This document shows positions 25,312 through 33,245 of a DNA stretch of 35,226 bases, in pieces; position 1 is the first letter of the stretch, and every line of letters begins with the position of its first letter. The position numbers and the translations under genes were made by a program. The stretch comes from Rhodoferax sp. (GTDB lineage: Bacteria; Pseudomonadota; Gammaproteobacteria; Burkholderiales; Burkholderiaceae_C). The stretch is from the NCBI GenBank assembly GCA_020048895.1, contig JAIFLV010000140.1, forward strand, positions 1 to 35,226, in the 5' to 3' direction. The notes beneath the pieces were generated by a model. It was not told the origin of the DNA and did no database searches. It was given only the letters and a program-made list of their open reading frames with translations.

Positions 25312-26085
25312 TTACATTTGTTTGAACAAATGGGAGAAAGGTCGGCTCACCGCCAGGTTTTCCTTGCGGCCCTTGACCTTGACGCTGGCCTGGCCGCGAA
25401 AATCGCGTGACACCGTCTCGATGGCCGAGGCATTGACGATGGTGGAACGGTGGATCTGCCAAAACTTGGCGGAATCTACGCCCTCCAGAATTTCCTTGAT
25501 GGGGGTGCGAATCAGGGCGTCCATTTCCGCCGTTGCCACCAGGGTGTACTTCTCGTCACTCTGAAAGAACAACACATCGTCGATGGCAATCAACCGCAGG
25601 TTCTGCCCCACGCTGGCTTTGATCCATTTCAGTTGTTCGGCCTGTGGCGCCAGTTTGGTGGAGAGACGCGCCAGCAATGCCTCCAGGTCCTGCGGTGGCG
25701 CAGCAGGGATCTGGCCCAGTCGCGATTGCAGTCGCCCCACCGCCGCCTGCAGGCGCTCATCGGTGTAGGGTTTGAGCACATAGTCGACCGCATCGGTCTC
25801 AAACGCCTGCACCGCATACTGGTCAAACGCGGTCACAAAAACGACATGGCATTTCAATTGAGGGTTCGACGCCAGGCTGCGCGCCACCTCCACCCCCGTC
25901 ATCTCCGGCATCTGGATATCCAGAAACGCCAGGTCGGGGCGGTGCTGGTCAATGGCTTCCAGTGCCGCCTCGCCATCCCCCACATCGGCCACGATCTGCA
26001 AATCAGGCCACAGGCGCGCCAGCTTGGCTTTGAGCTGGGCGCGCAAGATGGGTTCGTCTTCAGCAATGACAGCGGTGTGGTGCAT
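25312..26085 (-). CDS. LytTR-family response regulator (LytT/AlgR-like)
   Basis: 257 residues from ATG 26085. The receiver domain has the acidic patch AEDEP, phospho-accepting Asp in LAFLDIQMPEMTGVEV, Thr in VFVTAFDQYAVQAF and Lys in DYVLKPYTDERL. The LytTR DNA-binding domain has IDDVLFFQSDEKYTLVAT, then FWQIHRSTIVNASAIETV and KVKGRKENLAVSRPFSHLF. The frame is open 140 codons upstream over the kinase gene, but the receiver begins at MHHTAVIAEDEP. It starts 14 bases after the kinase stop and is the evident output of that kinase. The genes it controls are not identifiable here. Confidence 0.94.
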   Translation of the reverse strand: MHHTAVIAEDEPILRAQLKAKLARLWPDLQIVADVGDGEAALEAIDQHRPDLAFLDIQMPEMTGVEVARSLASNPQLKCHVVFVTAFDQYAVQAFETDAVDYVLKPYTDERLQAAVGRLQSRLGQIPAAPPQDLEALLARLSTKLAPQAEQLKWIKASVGQNLRLIAIDDVLFFQSDEKYTLVATAEMDALIRTPIKEILEGVDSAKFWQIHRSTIVNASAIETVSRDFRGQASVKVKGRKENLAVSRPFSHLFKQM

Positions 26086-26099
26086 GGTTTCGCAGGGGT

Positions 26100-28109
26100 T
26101 CAATGGCGACGCTTGCGGTCGCGTCGGAGCAGCCAGTAGATTATCAGTCCGATCACGATGAACGGCGCCAACGCGGGGACGATGGACATCAATATCGCCA
26201 GCGGGATGAATACCAGCAATGCCGCAAACAGGAAGCCCAGTCCGTACAGTACCGCCACCAATATCAGAATGACCAGCGCAACGGCACCAAAACCCACCAG
26301 AAGGCCAACCGACCCCAGCGCCATGCCCTCGAGTCCATCGAGCTGCAAGTCGCCAATCTGCACAGGCATCCAGCCCGCGTACAAGCCCAGCAGGGCGATC
26401 ATAAAAACGATGCACAGGCCCACCATCAGGACCATCATGGTCCGGGCCACCACACTGGCCCACACGCTGTGCGATTTGCTGGTCAACCGCTTGGCACGTG
26501 ACCACCCGGTTTGCAGTGGCTGTGCAATGCCCTCTGGCAGAACATTGCCACTTGCCAATGGGACACCGAGTGCGCTGGGAGCCTCGGTCGGTATGTCGAT
26601 CGTTGCCACCACGCCTTTCGGGGTGTTGGACGCAATGCTGAACTTCGCGGTCGCGCCGTAGATGCCCGCCAGACGTTCCCGTATATTGCTCAAACCCACG
26701 CCACCGCCGGACTGTGTTGGAGCGTCTGACAGCCCTTTGCCCGTATCCAGAACCCGCACCACGATGCGTTCGCCAAGGGCTCCAGCCACTTGCTCGACCA
26801 CCACATCAATGCTGCCACCTTCGCGCAGCGGCTCCAGCCCGTGCTTGATGGCGTTTTCCACCAGGGAGGGCAGCATCATGGGCGGAAACGACTTGGCCAA
26901 CACTTCGGGCGGTGCCGAGATCGAAAACTGCAACCGCGCGCCCATACGCATCTGCAGGATATTGAGGTAAGACCGAACCAGCTCCAGCTCCTGCCCGACG
27001 GTGGACGTGTTTTCACGCATTTTCGGCAACGAGGCGCGCAAATAGGCGATCAGGTGGCCCACCATCTTGTTGGCGGCCTGCGCATCCACTTCGGTCAGTG
27101 CCTGCACGTTGGCCAGGGTGTTGTAGAGAAAGTGGGGTTCCACCTGTGCCTGGAGTGCCTGCAAACGCGCTTCGGTGATCTGTCGGCTCATGTGGCTGAC
27201 TTCCGCTTCCTGAGTCTTGGCTTCGGCGACCGCCTGGGCGCGGCGCGAGCGGCCCAGAAAATACTTGGAGATCAGCAAGATGACGAACAACGGGATGAAC
27301 GCCAAGATCAGCGCCGACCCCACCCCCACGCGCCATACATCGCGATCGACTTTCTTCCTGATCTCTCCACGAAAGTCCTCAGGCAGTGGCGTCATGGCGA
27401 CAACCGAGGGAATGTAAATGCCGCCAAACTGGCCTTTGGGGGGAACAATGGCACGCGGTTCGCCGACAACGGGAACGCTGGCGCTGGGTGCCGGTACGGC
27501 TGCCTGAGACTGCTTCTGGCGCATGGCGCGCATCGACTCCAGTGTTTCGCGCGCTGCCTTTTCGTTATCCGTCGCTGTTTTCAGCATGCCGTCAAAGGAT
27601 TGGGATGCCGCTGTCACGTCCAGGCCCCGCTCGCGCAGCAACTCCACCGCATCGCGGCGGGCGTCTTCAATTGCCTCACGGGCCTCCACTGCGGCCTCCA
27701 GCGCAGTTTCGGCGGCATCGACAGCCCCGTCCAGCGCCGCATTGGCAGTTTCGTTGGCGGACTCCCGCACCGCGCGGTCCATATCCGATTTGGCGGCATA
27801 CAGTTCATTTTTGGCCCGCGCAATCTCTGCCAGAGCGTGATCGAGTTCTCTTTGTCGACCGCCCTCGGCGGTGCGCTCGCGCATGGCACGCACGACGTTT
27901 TCCGCAAAGTCCAGCGCGCGGTCACCAAAAGCCAGGTTGATCTCGCGCTCAATGGCACGCTGCTCCTGGGGCGTTGAACCACTTCCTTGCAAGCGGATCA
28001 CCTGAATCGGCACAGAAAAAAGCACCAGTGCCAGCAGCAGCGTGAAGCCGCCACCGATGAACGCCCACCAGGGTGTTCGGTGAATAAGGTTACCTAAAGC
28101 CTTGAACAT
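26100..28109 (-). CDS. LytS-like sensor histidine kinase with periplasmic coiled coil and C-terminal membrane domain
   Basis: 669 residues from ATG 28109, preceded by GAGAAGG. A first helix at about 17-37 is followed by an unusually long charged, Ala/Glu/Arg-rich extracytoplasmic region (about 45-255), strongly helical and coiled-coil-like up to about 200. A second helix lies at about 261-282. The His_kinase/LytS box has phospho-acceptor His at about 326 (QVEPHFLYNTLANVQALTE). The ATPase shows LPSLVENAIKHGLEPL, VLDTGKGL and GVGLSNIRERL. After the ATPase domain (about 510) come about 160 further residues with three or four more hydrophobic helices (about 552-577, 598-620, 622-643, 645-661) and a basic tail. 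Membrane helices behind the catalytic domain are not standard for this family. The signal is unknown; cell-envelope state is possible given the neighbouring DUF4139 exported protein. Confidence 0.9.
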   Translation of the reverse strand: MFKALGNLIHRTPWWAFIGGGFTLLLALVLFSVPIQVIRLQGSGSTPQEQRAIEREINLAFGDRALDFAENVVRAMRERTAEGGRQRELDHALAEIARAKNELYAAKSDMDRAVRESANETANAALDGAVDAAETALEAAVEAREAIEDARRDAVELLRERGLDVTAASQSFDGMLKTATDNEKAARETLESMRAMRQKQSQAAVPAPSASVPVVGEPRAIVPPKGQFGGIYIPSVVAMTPLPEDFRGEIRKKVDRDVWRVGVGSALILAFIPLFVILLISKYFLGRSRRAQAVAEAKTQEAEVSHMSRQITEARLQALQAQVEPHFLYNTLANVQALTEVDAQAANKMVGHLIAYLRASLPKMRENTSTVGQELELVRSYLNILQMRMGARLQFSISAPPEVLAKSFPPMMLPSLVENAIKHGLEPLREGGSIDVVVEQVAGALGERIVVRVLDTGKGLSDAPTQSGGGVGLSNIRERLAGIYGATAKFSIASNTPKGVVATIDIPTEAPSALGVPLASGNVLPEGIAQPLQTGWSRAKRLTSKSHSVWASVVARTMMVLMVGLCIVFMIALLGLYAGWMPVQIGDLQLDGLEGMALGSVGLLVGFGAVALVILILVAVLYGLGFLFAALLVFIPLAILMSIVPALAPFIVIGLIIYWLLRRDRKRRH

Positions 28110-28225
28110 GATCGTGGTCGCCTTCTCGCTGTCGCAATACTCGCAGGTTAGGCTTTTGGCTGCATCCCCACCAGCGCCGGGAGACAGATTGCAGGAGCGA
28201 GGGGCTGAAATGCAGGGAGCAGCGC

Positions 28226-29662
28226 CTACAGGCGCACGGATGCGCGGTACGCCAGGGTGGCATTGCCTTCTGCCGGCACGCGAATCTTCCAGACTGCGGT
28301 GTTGCTGGAGCCCTTGGCGTGGGGGTGGCTCTCGCTCTGCATTTGCCAATCGCCAGGCATCGGCTCCTGCACCGTCACCACAACCGCCTCCTTTTTCGCG
28401 TTCTTGAGCACCAGTTCGTACGCGCTTTCATACTGGTAGTTGAACTTGCCGCTGAGGGTGGTGCGCTTGAAGTCGGTCTGCTTCTTGTCCGCTGTCACAT
28501 CGAACGCATTGCCGAGCTTGAGACGAACCGTCTCGTTCTTGGCGGTATGGTCCACGCTGTCTTCTCCGATGAACTGGGCGTTGCCAGCGCTGTCCTTCTT
28601 GTAGACGCGAACGATCCCCTTGGGCAGTGGCATCCCCAGGCGCGCGGAGTCCTTGTTGTCAAATTCCAGAAACACGCCCACCTTCATTTTCTGACCCAAG
28701 TCGCCCGCGCTGCTCTGGTAGTAATAATCGCTGCCGCGCAACAGCAACTCCTTGCGGGCCGGAACGCCGGACGCAGAGAGTAAAGCGACCTGCTTGGTCT
28801 GGTTCTCGGCAATCGTCGTTGGACGGCCGAGCGTGTACAGGTGGTACTCAAACAGGGACTCCTGCGCCATTTCTGCGCGCGGCGCCGGTGCCGCTGCCAT
28901 CATGACCGTACCCCTCGCCACCGCCTGCATCCGGGGAGCGACCTGATTCACATCTCCTGCCACCAGTTGCAGACGCGCGTTACGGTAACTGGCCCCGCTG
29001 GTATTGGTCAATGTGACCCAACCCGACATATCCAGCGCCGATTCCGCCGGATTGAGCTCGACCACGTAGTCGGCTTTCCAGGCCAGACCGCCGGTGAGGT
29101 AACTCAACTCGACGTTGTGCTGGGACGCGCCCGCGTTGTCCAGCGCCATTACCAAAGTGGGCCGATCACGCAAATTAGGCGGTACCTCACCAAAGATCAG
29201 CCGCCCGGCAAGCCCTGTCTCCACACGCTCGCCGATCTTCAGCACCACACCGCTGTTAGCAGACAGAACCTGTGCGGATTCGACCATCTCCACTCCGGTG
29301 GCGGGGTTGGTGCGCGCAATCTGCACGTTCTTGCCAACGTATTTCTCGAGCATCTTTTGCGGCGTCAGCAGGTCAAAGTCAAAGTTCTGCTCCAGCACCG
29401 ACAGGCTGCCGGGCTCGGTCACACTGCGAAAGAGTGCAGTCTCCGCCCGCATGCGGGCGCTGACATCCCGAAACGCCAAGGCATTGGGACCACGCGCGAG
29501 CTGGACCTGCCGCAAGTCCTTGATCAATGCAAGGTTCTCGTTGTAGATCGTGACAGCCACTTCACGCTGATCGCTCAGGGTGCTGCGTGTTTCGACAGAC
29601 TGCGCAGTTGCAGTGCTTGCAAGGGTGGCCAGAACCAGGGGGAGCAAAGTCGCGTGCTTCAT
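28226..29662 (-). CDS. Exported DUF4139 domain protein
   Basis: 478 residues from ATG 29662, with GGAG just upstream. A signal peptide (MKHATLLPLVLATLASTATAQ) predicts export. The body is beta-rich: VAVTIYNENLALIKDLRQV near the start, LTGGLAWKADYVVELN and MSGWVTLTNTSGASYRNARL in the middle, and FEYHLYTLGRPTTIAENQTK then LGMPLPKGIVRVYKKD toward the end. These are hallmarks of DUF4139/mucoidy-inhibitor-like proteins, whose biochemical function is not established. It precedes the LytS-like kinase gene by 116 bases on the same strand and could supply or report its signal (inference). It is divergent from the aminopeptidase P gene across 84 bases. Confidence 0.85.
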   Translation of the reverse strand: MKHATLLPLVLATLASTATAQSVETRSTLSDQREVAVTIYNENLALIKDLRQVQLARGPNALAFRDVSARMRAETALFRSVTEPGSLSVLEQNFDFDLLTPQKMLEKYVGKNVQIARTNPATGVEMVESAQVLSANSGVVLKIGERVETGLAGRLIFGEVPPNLRDRPTLVMALDNAGASQHNVELSYLTGGLAWKADYVVELNPAESALDMSGWVTLTNTSGASYRNARLQLVAGDVNQVAPRMQAVARGTVMMAAAPAPRAEMAQESLFEYHLYTLGRPTTIAENQTKQVALLSASGVPARKELLLRGSDYYYQSSAGDLGQKMKVGVFLEFDNKDSARLGMPLPKGIVRVYKKDSAGNAQFIGEDSVDHTAKNETVRLKLGNAFDVTADKKQTDFKRTTLSGKFNYQYESAYELVLKNAKKEAVVVTVQEPMPGDWQMQSESHPHAKGSSNTAVWKIRVPAEGNATLAYRASVRL

Positions 29663-29746
29663 AAGGTCTCCGAAATTGGGGGGTGCGCCGCCAACGGGCG
29701 GGCTCTTAGAATCAAAGCTTACCACCCGACACTGCCGAGGAACTCC

Positions 29747-31555
29747 ATGGACACCCGCACCCACCCCATCACCTTGCGTATTGCCCGCATCCGCGACGCA
29801 TTGAAGAAATACAACGCCAGCGCAGTCCTGGTGCCCTCCAACGATCCGCACCTGTCCGAGTATTTGCCCGAGCGCTGGCAAACGCGCGAATGGGCGAGTG
29901 GCTTTACCGGCTCCATGGGCACGCTGGCCGTGTCCATCGATCAGGCTGTCCTGTTTGCTGATAGTCGCTACTGGAGCCAGGCCGAGGCCGAGTTACGTGG
30001 CAGCGGCATCGCCCTGGAAAAAATCGCCACAGGCGCGTCGTCCGAGCACCTCACCTGGTTGTCGAAGAGCGCCGGCAAAGACGGTGTTGTTCTGGTGGAT
30101 GGGCAAGTGCTGGGTCTGGCAGCGGAGAAGGCGTTGCGCGCTGCACTGGCTGCTGTTGGAGCGAGCTTGCGGACCGACGTGGATGTGTTTGCAGAGGTGT
30201 GGGAGGGCCGTGCCGCGCTGCCTCAGGCGCCGGTGTATGAACATGAGGCACCGTTTGCTACACAAACACGCGCGGACAAGCTCACTACCGTTCGCGCTGC
30301 CATGACCCAACACCGCTGCTCCTCCCACTTTGTCTCGAGCGTCGATGACATCGCCTGGATTCTGAATCTGCGTGGCAGCGACGTCAGCTACAACCCCGTC
30401 TTCATTGCCCACCTCCTGATCGGGATGGACCAATGCACGCTGTTCATTGGCGAAGGCAAGGTCGATGCTGCACTTTCTGCACGGCTGCTTGCCGATTCAG
30501 TGGCGATTGCGCCGTATGCAAGTGCGCCTGCAAGACTGGCTGCGATTGATGCATCCCAACGCGTGCTGCTCGACCCCCGGCGCGTCACCTTTGGGTTGCG
30601 CCAGAATATTGGCGCCCATGTCGAACTGGTGGAATCTATCAATCCAAGCACCTTGCTCAAGAGTCGCAAGAACGCCGCAGAGTCCGAGTTTGTTCGTGAA
30701 GCGATGCGAGAAGACGGCGCGGCCATGTGCGAGTTTTACGCGTGGTTTGAAAAAGCAGTCACCTCGCAAACGCTGACAGAACTCGATGTTGCGGACAAAC
30801 TCAGCGCGGCGCGCGCGCGGCGCAACGGTTTCAAGGACTTGAGTTTCCCGGTCATTGCCGGGTTCAATGCCAACGGCGCACTGCCACACTACCGTGCCAC
30901 TGAGGCATCACACGCAACCATTGCCGGCAATGGCTTGCTGCTGATCGACTCGGGCGGGCAGTACCTGGGCGGTACCACCGACATCACACGCACCTGGGCC
31001 ATTGGAGAAGTCACGCCCAGCCAGCGACGCGGCTACACGGCCGTACTCAAAGGCACCATGGCACTGAGCCGAACTGTGTTTCCTCTGGGAACGCTGTCAC
31101 CTCACCTGGATGCGATTGCCCGCGCGCCACTGTGGGCCGAGGGCCTGGACTACGGGCACGGCACCGGCCACGGCGTGGGCTACTTTTTGAATGTGCACGA
31201 AGGCCCCCAGAGCATCAGCAAGGCCGCCCCCGAGGCCCACCACGCCATGCAAATCGGCATGATCACGTCCATCGAACCCGGCCTGTACCGTGACGGCCAA
31301 TGGGGTGTGCGTATTGAGAATCTGGTGCTCAACATACCCGTTGCAACTCCGGAACAGGACGCCTTTGGCCCGATGCTGGGTTTTGAAACACTGACCTTGT
31401 GCCCGATTGACCTGACGTGCGTGGAACGCAGCATGCTGCGCACGGACGAGGTGGACTGGCTCAACGCCTATCACGCTACCGTGCGTGAACAACTGAGTCC
31501 CTTGGTCCAGGGGGAAGCGCTGGCTTGGCTGGAGCGGTACACCGCCGCTATTTGA
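29747..31555 (+). CDS. pepP: Xaa-Pro aminopeptidase (M24B, large aminopeptidase P type)
   Basis: 602 residues from ATG 29747, with GAGG upstream. The long frame open further upstream is the shadow of DUF4139. It removes N-terminal residues that precede proline. Two creatinase-like N-terminal domains (SNDPHLSEYLPERWQTREW, then DDIAWILNLRGSDVSYNPV) precede the pita-bread catalytic domain. Metal ligands are the two Asp in IDSGGQYLGGTTDITRTW, His in YGHGTGHGVGYFLNVHEGP, Glu in TSIEPGLYRDG and Glu in VRIENLVL. Length and the three-domain layout match the eukaryote-like large form rather than E. coli PepP (about 440). The gene symbol is by function only. Confidence 0.93.
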   Translation: MDTRTHPITLRIARIRDALKKYNASAVLVPSNDPHLSEYLPERWQTREWASGFTGSMGTLAVSIDQAVLFADSRYWSQAEAELRGSGIALEKIATGASSEHLTWLSKSAGKDGVVLVDGQVLGLAAEKALRAALAAVGASLRTDVDVFAEVWEGRAALPQAPVYEHEAPFATQTRADKLTTVRAAMTQHRCSSHFVSSVDDIAWILNLRGSDVSYNPVFIAHLLIGMDQCTLFIGEGKVDAALSARLLADSVAIAPYASAPARLAAIDASQRVLLDPRRVTFGLRQNIGAHVELVESINPSTLLKSRKNAAESEFVREAMREDGAAMCEFYAWFEKAVTSQTLTELDVADKLSAARARRNGFKDLSFPVIAGFNANGALPHYRATEASHATIAGNGLLLIDSGGQYLGGTTDITRTWAIGEVTPSQRRGYTAVLKGTMALSRTVFPLGTLSPHLDAIARAPLWAEGLDYGHGTGHGVGYFLNVHEGPQSISKAAPEAHHAMQIGMITSIEPGLYRDGQWGVRIENLVLNIPVATPEQDAFGPMLGFETLTLCPIDLTCVERSMLRTDEVDWLNAYHATVREQLSPLVQGEALAWLERYTAAI

Positions 31556-31560
31556 CGTTT

Positions 31561-31590
31561 TTGTCCGCTCGCAGGAGGCATTGTTACAAT
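31561..31590 (+). promoter_or_regulatory. Probable sigma-70 promoter of ffs
   Basis: TTGTCC (31561-31566) and TACAAT (31585-31590) are separated by 18 bases, placing the transcript start about 6-8 bases further on. That is where the 5' strand of the SRP RNA terminal stem begins. It starts directly after the pepP stop. Confidence 0.7.
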
Positions 31591-31597
31591 GCGCCCT

Positions 31598-31691
31598 GAC
31601 GGGCCTCCCCACATGGTGAAGCGGCCAACCGGGTCAGGTGGGGAACCAAGCAGCCCTAACTGTGGAGCCAGTGCTGGGGTTAAGGCTCGTC
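31598..31691 (+). ncRNA. ffs: Small signal recognition particle RNA (4.5S RNA)
   Basis: About 94 bases. The ends GACGGGCCT (31598-31606) and AGGCTCGTC (31683-31691) pair over nine bases. The apical region has the family-diagnostic GGTCAGGT and GGAAcc-AAGCAGCC sequences that form the symmetric and asymmetric loops bound by Ffh. CCCTAAC/GTTA-type internal pairs continue the rod. No Alu domain is present, as expected in proteobacteria. With Ffh and FtsY it targets inner-membrane proteins co-translationally. A good promoter lies just upstream. No T-tract terminator is evident after the 3' end, so processing may define it. Confidence 0.9.
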
Positions 31692-31713
31692 AACTTCCAC
31701 TTGCGGATGCACC

Positions 31714-31729
31714 TTCCAGCACGCTGGAA
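31714..31729. repeat. Inverted repeat downstream of ffs
   Basis: TTCCAGC-AC-GCTGGAA is a perfect dyad of 7-bp arms around two bases, 22 bases after the SRP RNA end. No T-run follows, so it is not a classical terminator. It could be a 3' processing hairpin or a protein site. Confidence 0.5.
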
Positions 31730-31784
31730 CAGTGGTCGCATGACAACGTCGTACCTAACTCGTAACCTCCAGACCTTTAGAAAC

Positions 31785-31798
31785 CAGGGTTAACCCTG
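31785..31798. repeat. Perfect 14-bp palindrome upstream of a small gene
   Basis: CAGGGTTAACCCTG is fully self-complementary and lies about 40 bases before the GTG of the 80-residue protein gene and just upstream of its ribosome binding site. The position suits an operator for a dimeric regulator, but no second copy was seen and no -10/-35 pair around it is convincing. Confidence 0.45.
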
Positions 31799-31837
31799 AT
31801 ACTGCAGTCACAGCATGTCGCTGAAGGAGTCACGATC

Positions 31838-32080
31838 GTGAACGAAGTAATTGTCGCTACCCCATCAGCATCCATCATCCTGCTAGATAAAGCATGGCAG
31901 ACTGTGAGTCGGCTGGCCGAATTTCTGGCCGACGGTCTTGCGGGCCAGCTCACGCTGGAGCAGGAAGCCAGGGCGCTCATCGACCTGGCAGCGCAGTACG
32001 AAGTGCGCCAACCAAGCTTTGCGGATGATCTGCGAGCTGCTGCCGAACGGCGTCTTGCATTGGGTCGCGGCTCTTTCTAG
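31838..32080 (+). CDS. Small protein of unknown function, 80 residues
   Basis: I do not recognise this family. GTG 31838 is preceded by AAGGAG at good distance, and codon use looks coding. The protein is mostly helical with no membrane segment: a hydrophobic start (VIVATPSASIILLDKAW), a Leu/Ala/Glu-rich middle (RLAEFLADGLAGQLTLEQEA) and an Arg-rich end (ADDLRAAAERRLALGRGSF). No cysteine is present. It stands alone between ffs and the alpha/beta hydrolase gene, 46 bases before the latter's ATG. Two inverted repeats lie upstream. A role cannot be given. Confidence 0.6.
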   Translation: MNEVIVATPSASIILLDKAWQTVSRLAEFLADGLAGQLTLEQEARALIDLAAQYEVRQPSFADDLRAAAERRLALGRGSF

Positions 32081-32126
32081 AGTACCGCCGCCATTTCGGT
32101 GTGTCGAAGTCGGTAAAGTGCGGTGC

Positions 32127-32987
32127 ATGACAGCTGTGCAAACAATTCAGGTCACGACCCACGACGCCCACCACTTTGACGCCGCCTTGTACCCAGCGGA
32201 AGACTCCAGCGCGCCGGTATTGATTTTTCTGTCAGCATTGGGGACGCCTGCCAAGGTCTACCGGCACCTGGGGCAGGCGTTATCGAGCCTTGGTGTAAAC
32301 GTATGTACCCCGGATTGGCGGGGCATCGGCAGCAGTTCCATCCGCGCCGGTCGTTCGAGCGACTTTGGCTACCGGCAATTGGTTGAAATGGATATCGCTG
32401 CGGCGATTGATGCGGTTCGGCAACGGCATCCCGATGCGCCAATCTGGCTGGGAGGTCATAGCCTGGGTGGACAGCTGAGTTTGCTCGCTGCCGCTGCCCA
32501 GCCGGCCGCCATTGCGGGCGTCGTGTTGATTGCCAGCGGCAGCGTGCACTTGCCGTGTTATCAGGGCAAGTTTCGCTGGGGAATACGTTTGCTGGCTTCA
32601 CTTTCCAGCGCGGCAGGAGCGCTACTGGGATACTTCCCTGGTGAGCGCATTGGCTTCGGTGGGCGCGAAGCTGCGGGAGTCATGCGTGACTGGAGCCACG
32701 TTGCGCATACCGGGCGATACCGTCCGGCTGGGTCGGAGCAGGACTACGAAGCGCTTATGGGCTTATTGAACATGCCAGTGCTTGCAATTTCTTTTGCCGC
32801 GGACACCTGGTCGCCAGCGCTAGCGGCCAAGGCGTTGCTCGACAAGGTGCCAAGGTGTCCGGTAACGCACCTGATCTGGAGCGCCGTCGATACTGGAGCG
32901 GTAGCGCTAGACCATTATTCCTGGCTGAAACGACCCGATCTGGTGGCTCCCACGGTTGCCCAGCACCTTCTTTTGCCGACGCGATAG
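32127..32987 (+). CDS. Alpha/beta hydrolase (COG4757-like)
   Basis: 286 residues from ATG 32127. The nucleophile elbow GHSLGG carries the catalytic Ser, and LIFLSALGTPAKVYRHLGQAL with VCTPDWRGIGSSS is the usual first half. The acid and His are likely in FAADTWSPALAAKALL and ALDHYSWLKRPD near the end. No signal peptide is present, so it is cytoplasmic. It resembles COG4757 predicted hydrolases; the substrate is unknown. The frame is open further upstream across the small gene, but this ATG starts the conserved fold. It may be co-transcribed with the small protein gene (46-base gap). Confidence 0.82.
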   Translation: MTAVQTIQVTTHDAHHFDAALYPAEDSSAPVLIFLSALGTPAKVYRHLGQALSSLGVNVCTPDWRGIGSSSIRAGRSSDFGYRQLVEMDIAAAIDAVRQRHPDAPIWLGGHSLGGQLSLLAAAAQPAAIAGVVLIASGSVHLPCYQGKFRWGIRLLASLSSAAGALLGYFPGERIGFGGREAAGVMRDWSHVAHTGRYRPAGSEQDYEALMGLLNMPVLAISFAADTWSPALAAKALLDKVPRCPVTHLIWSAVDTGAVALDHYSWLKRPDLVAPTVAQHLLLPTR

Positions 32988-33103
32988 GCCAAGTGCGAGG
33001 TTTCACATGGCGTCTGGGGCAAGTTGCATAGGGGTCACCTCTGTGGGCGAATGGGTTCTATGCGGTGAACGTCGTAAGCTCACCCAATCCGAAAGGGACT
33101 TCC

Positions 33104-33245
33104 ATGGACGTACCAGTGATTGAGACTAAGCGATTGCTACTGCGCGGACAACGCACCATCAATCCGCGTTGCCGAGAAAAACGGTTTCCGTGAGTTCGCA
33201 CGTTCTGAGTTCAAAGGCTCACCCGTCATTCAGTTTCGAAGGTAG
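33104..33245 (+). pseudogene. GNAT acetyltransferase remnant: start and end joined by an internal deletion
   Basis: ATG 33104, with AAAGGGAC before it, encodes MDVPVIETKRLLLRG, a classic RimJ/GNAT N-terminus, but the frame stops soon after. In another frame, 33159-33245 encodes SIRVAEKNGFREFARSEFKG then SPVIQFRR and a stop, a classic C-terminal end of the same enzyme type. About 110-130 residues that normally lie between, including the acetyl-CoA binding motif, are missing. The junction is near 33150-33158. This is a deletion scar and not a functional gene. Its last 20 bases overlap the 3' end of the converging pseudouridine synthase gene. Confidence 0.85.

Noticed and set aside
28841-29746. 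Upstream extension of the aminopeptidase P frame by about 300 codons
   Set aside because: This DNA is the DUF4139 gene on the other strand; homology to peptidase domains starts at ATG 29747, which has its own ribosome binding site.
31552-31590. TTGACG at 31552 as the -35 box for ffs
   Set aside because: The spacer to TACAAT would be 27 bases. TTGTCC at 31561 gives 18 and is preferred.
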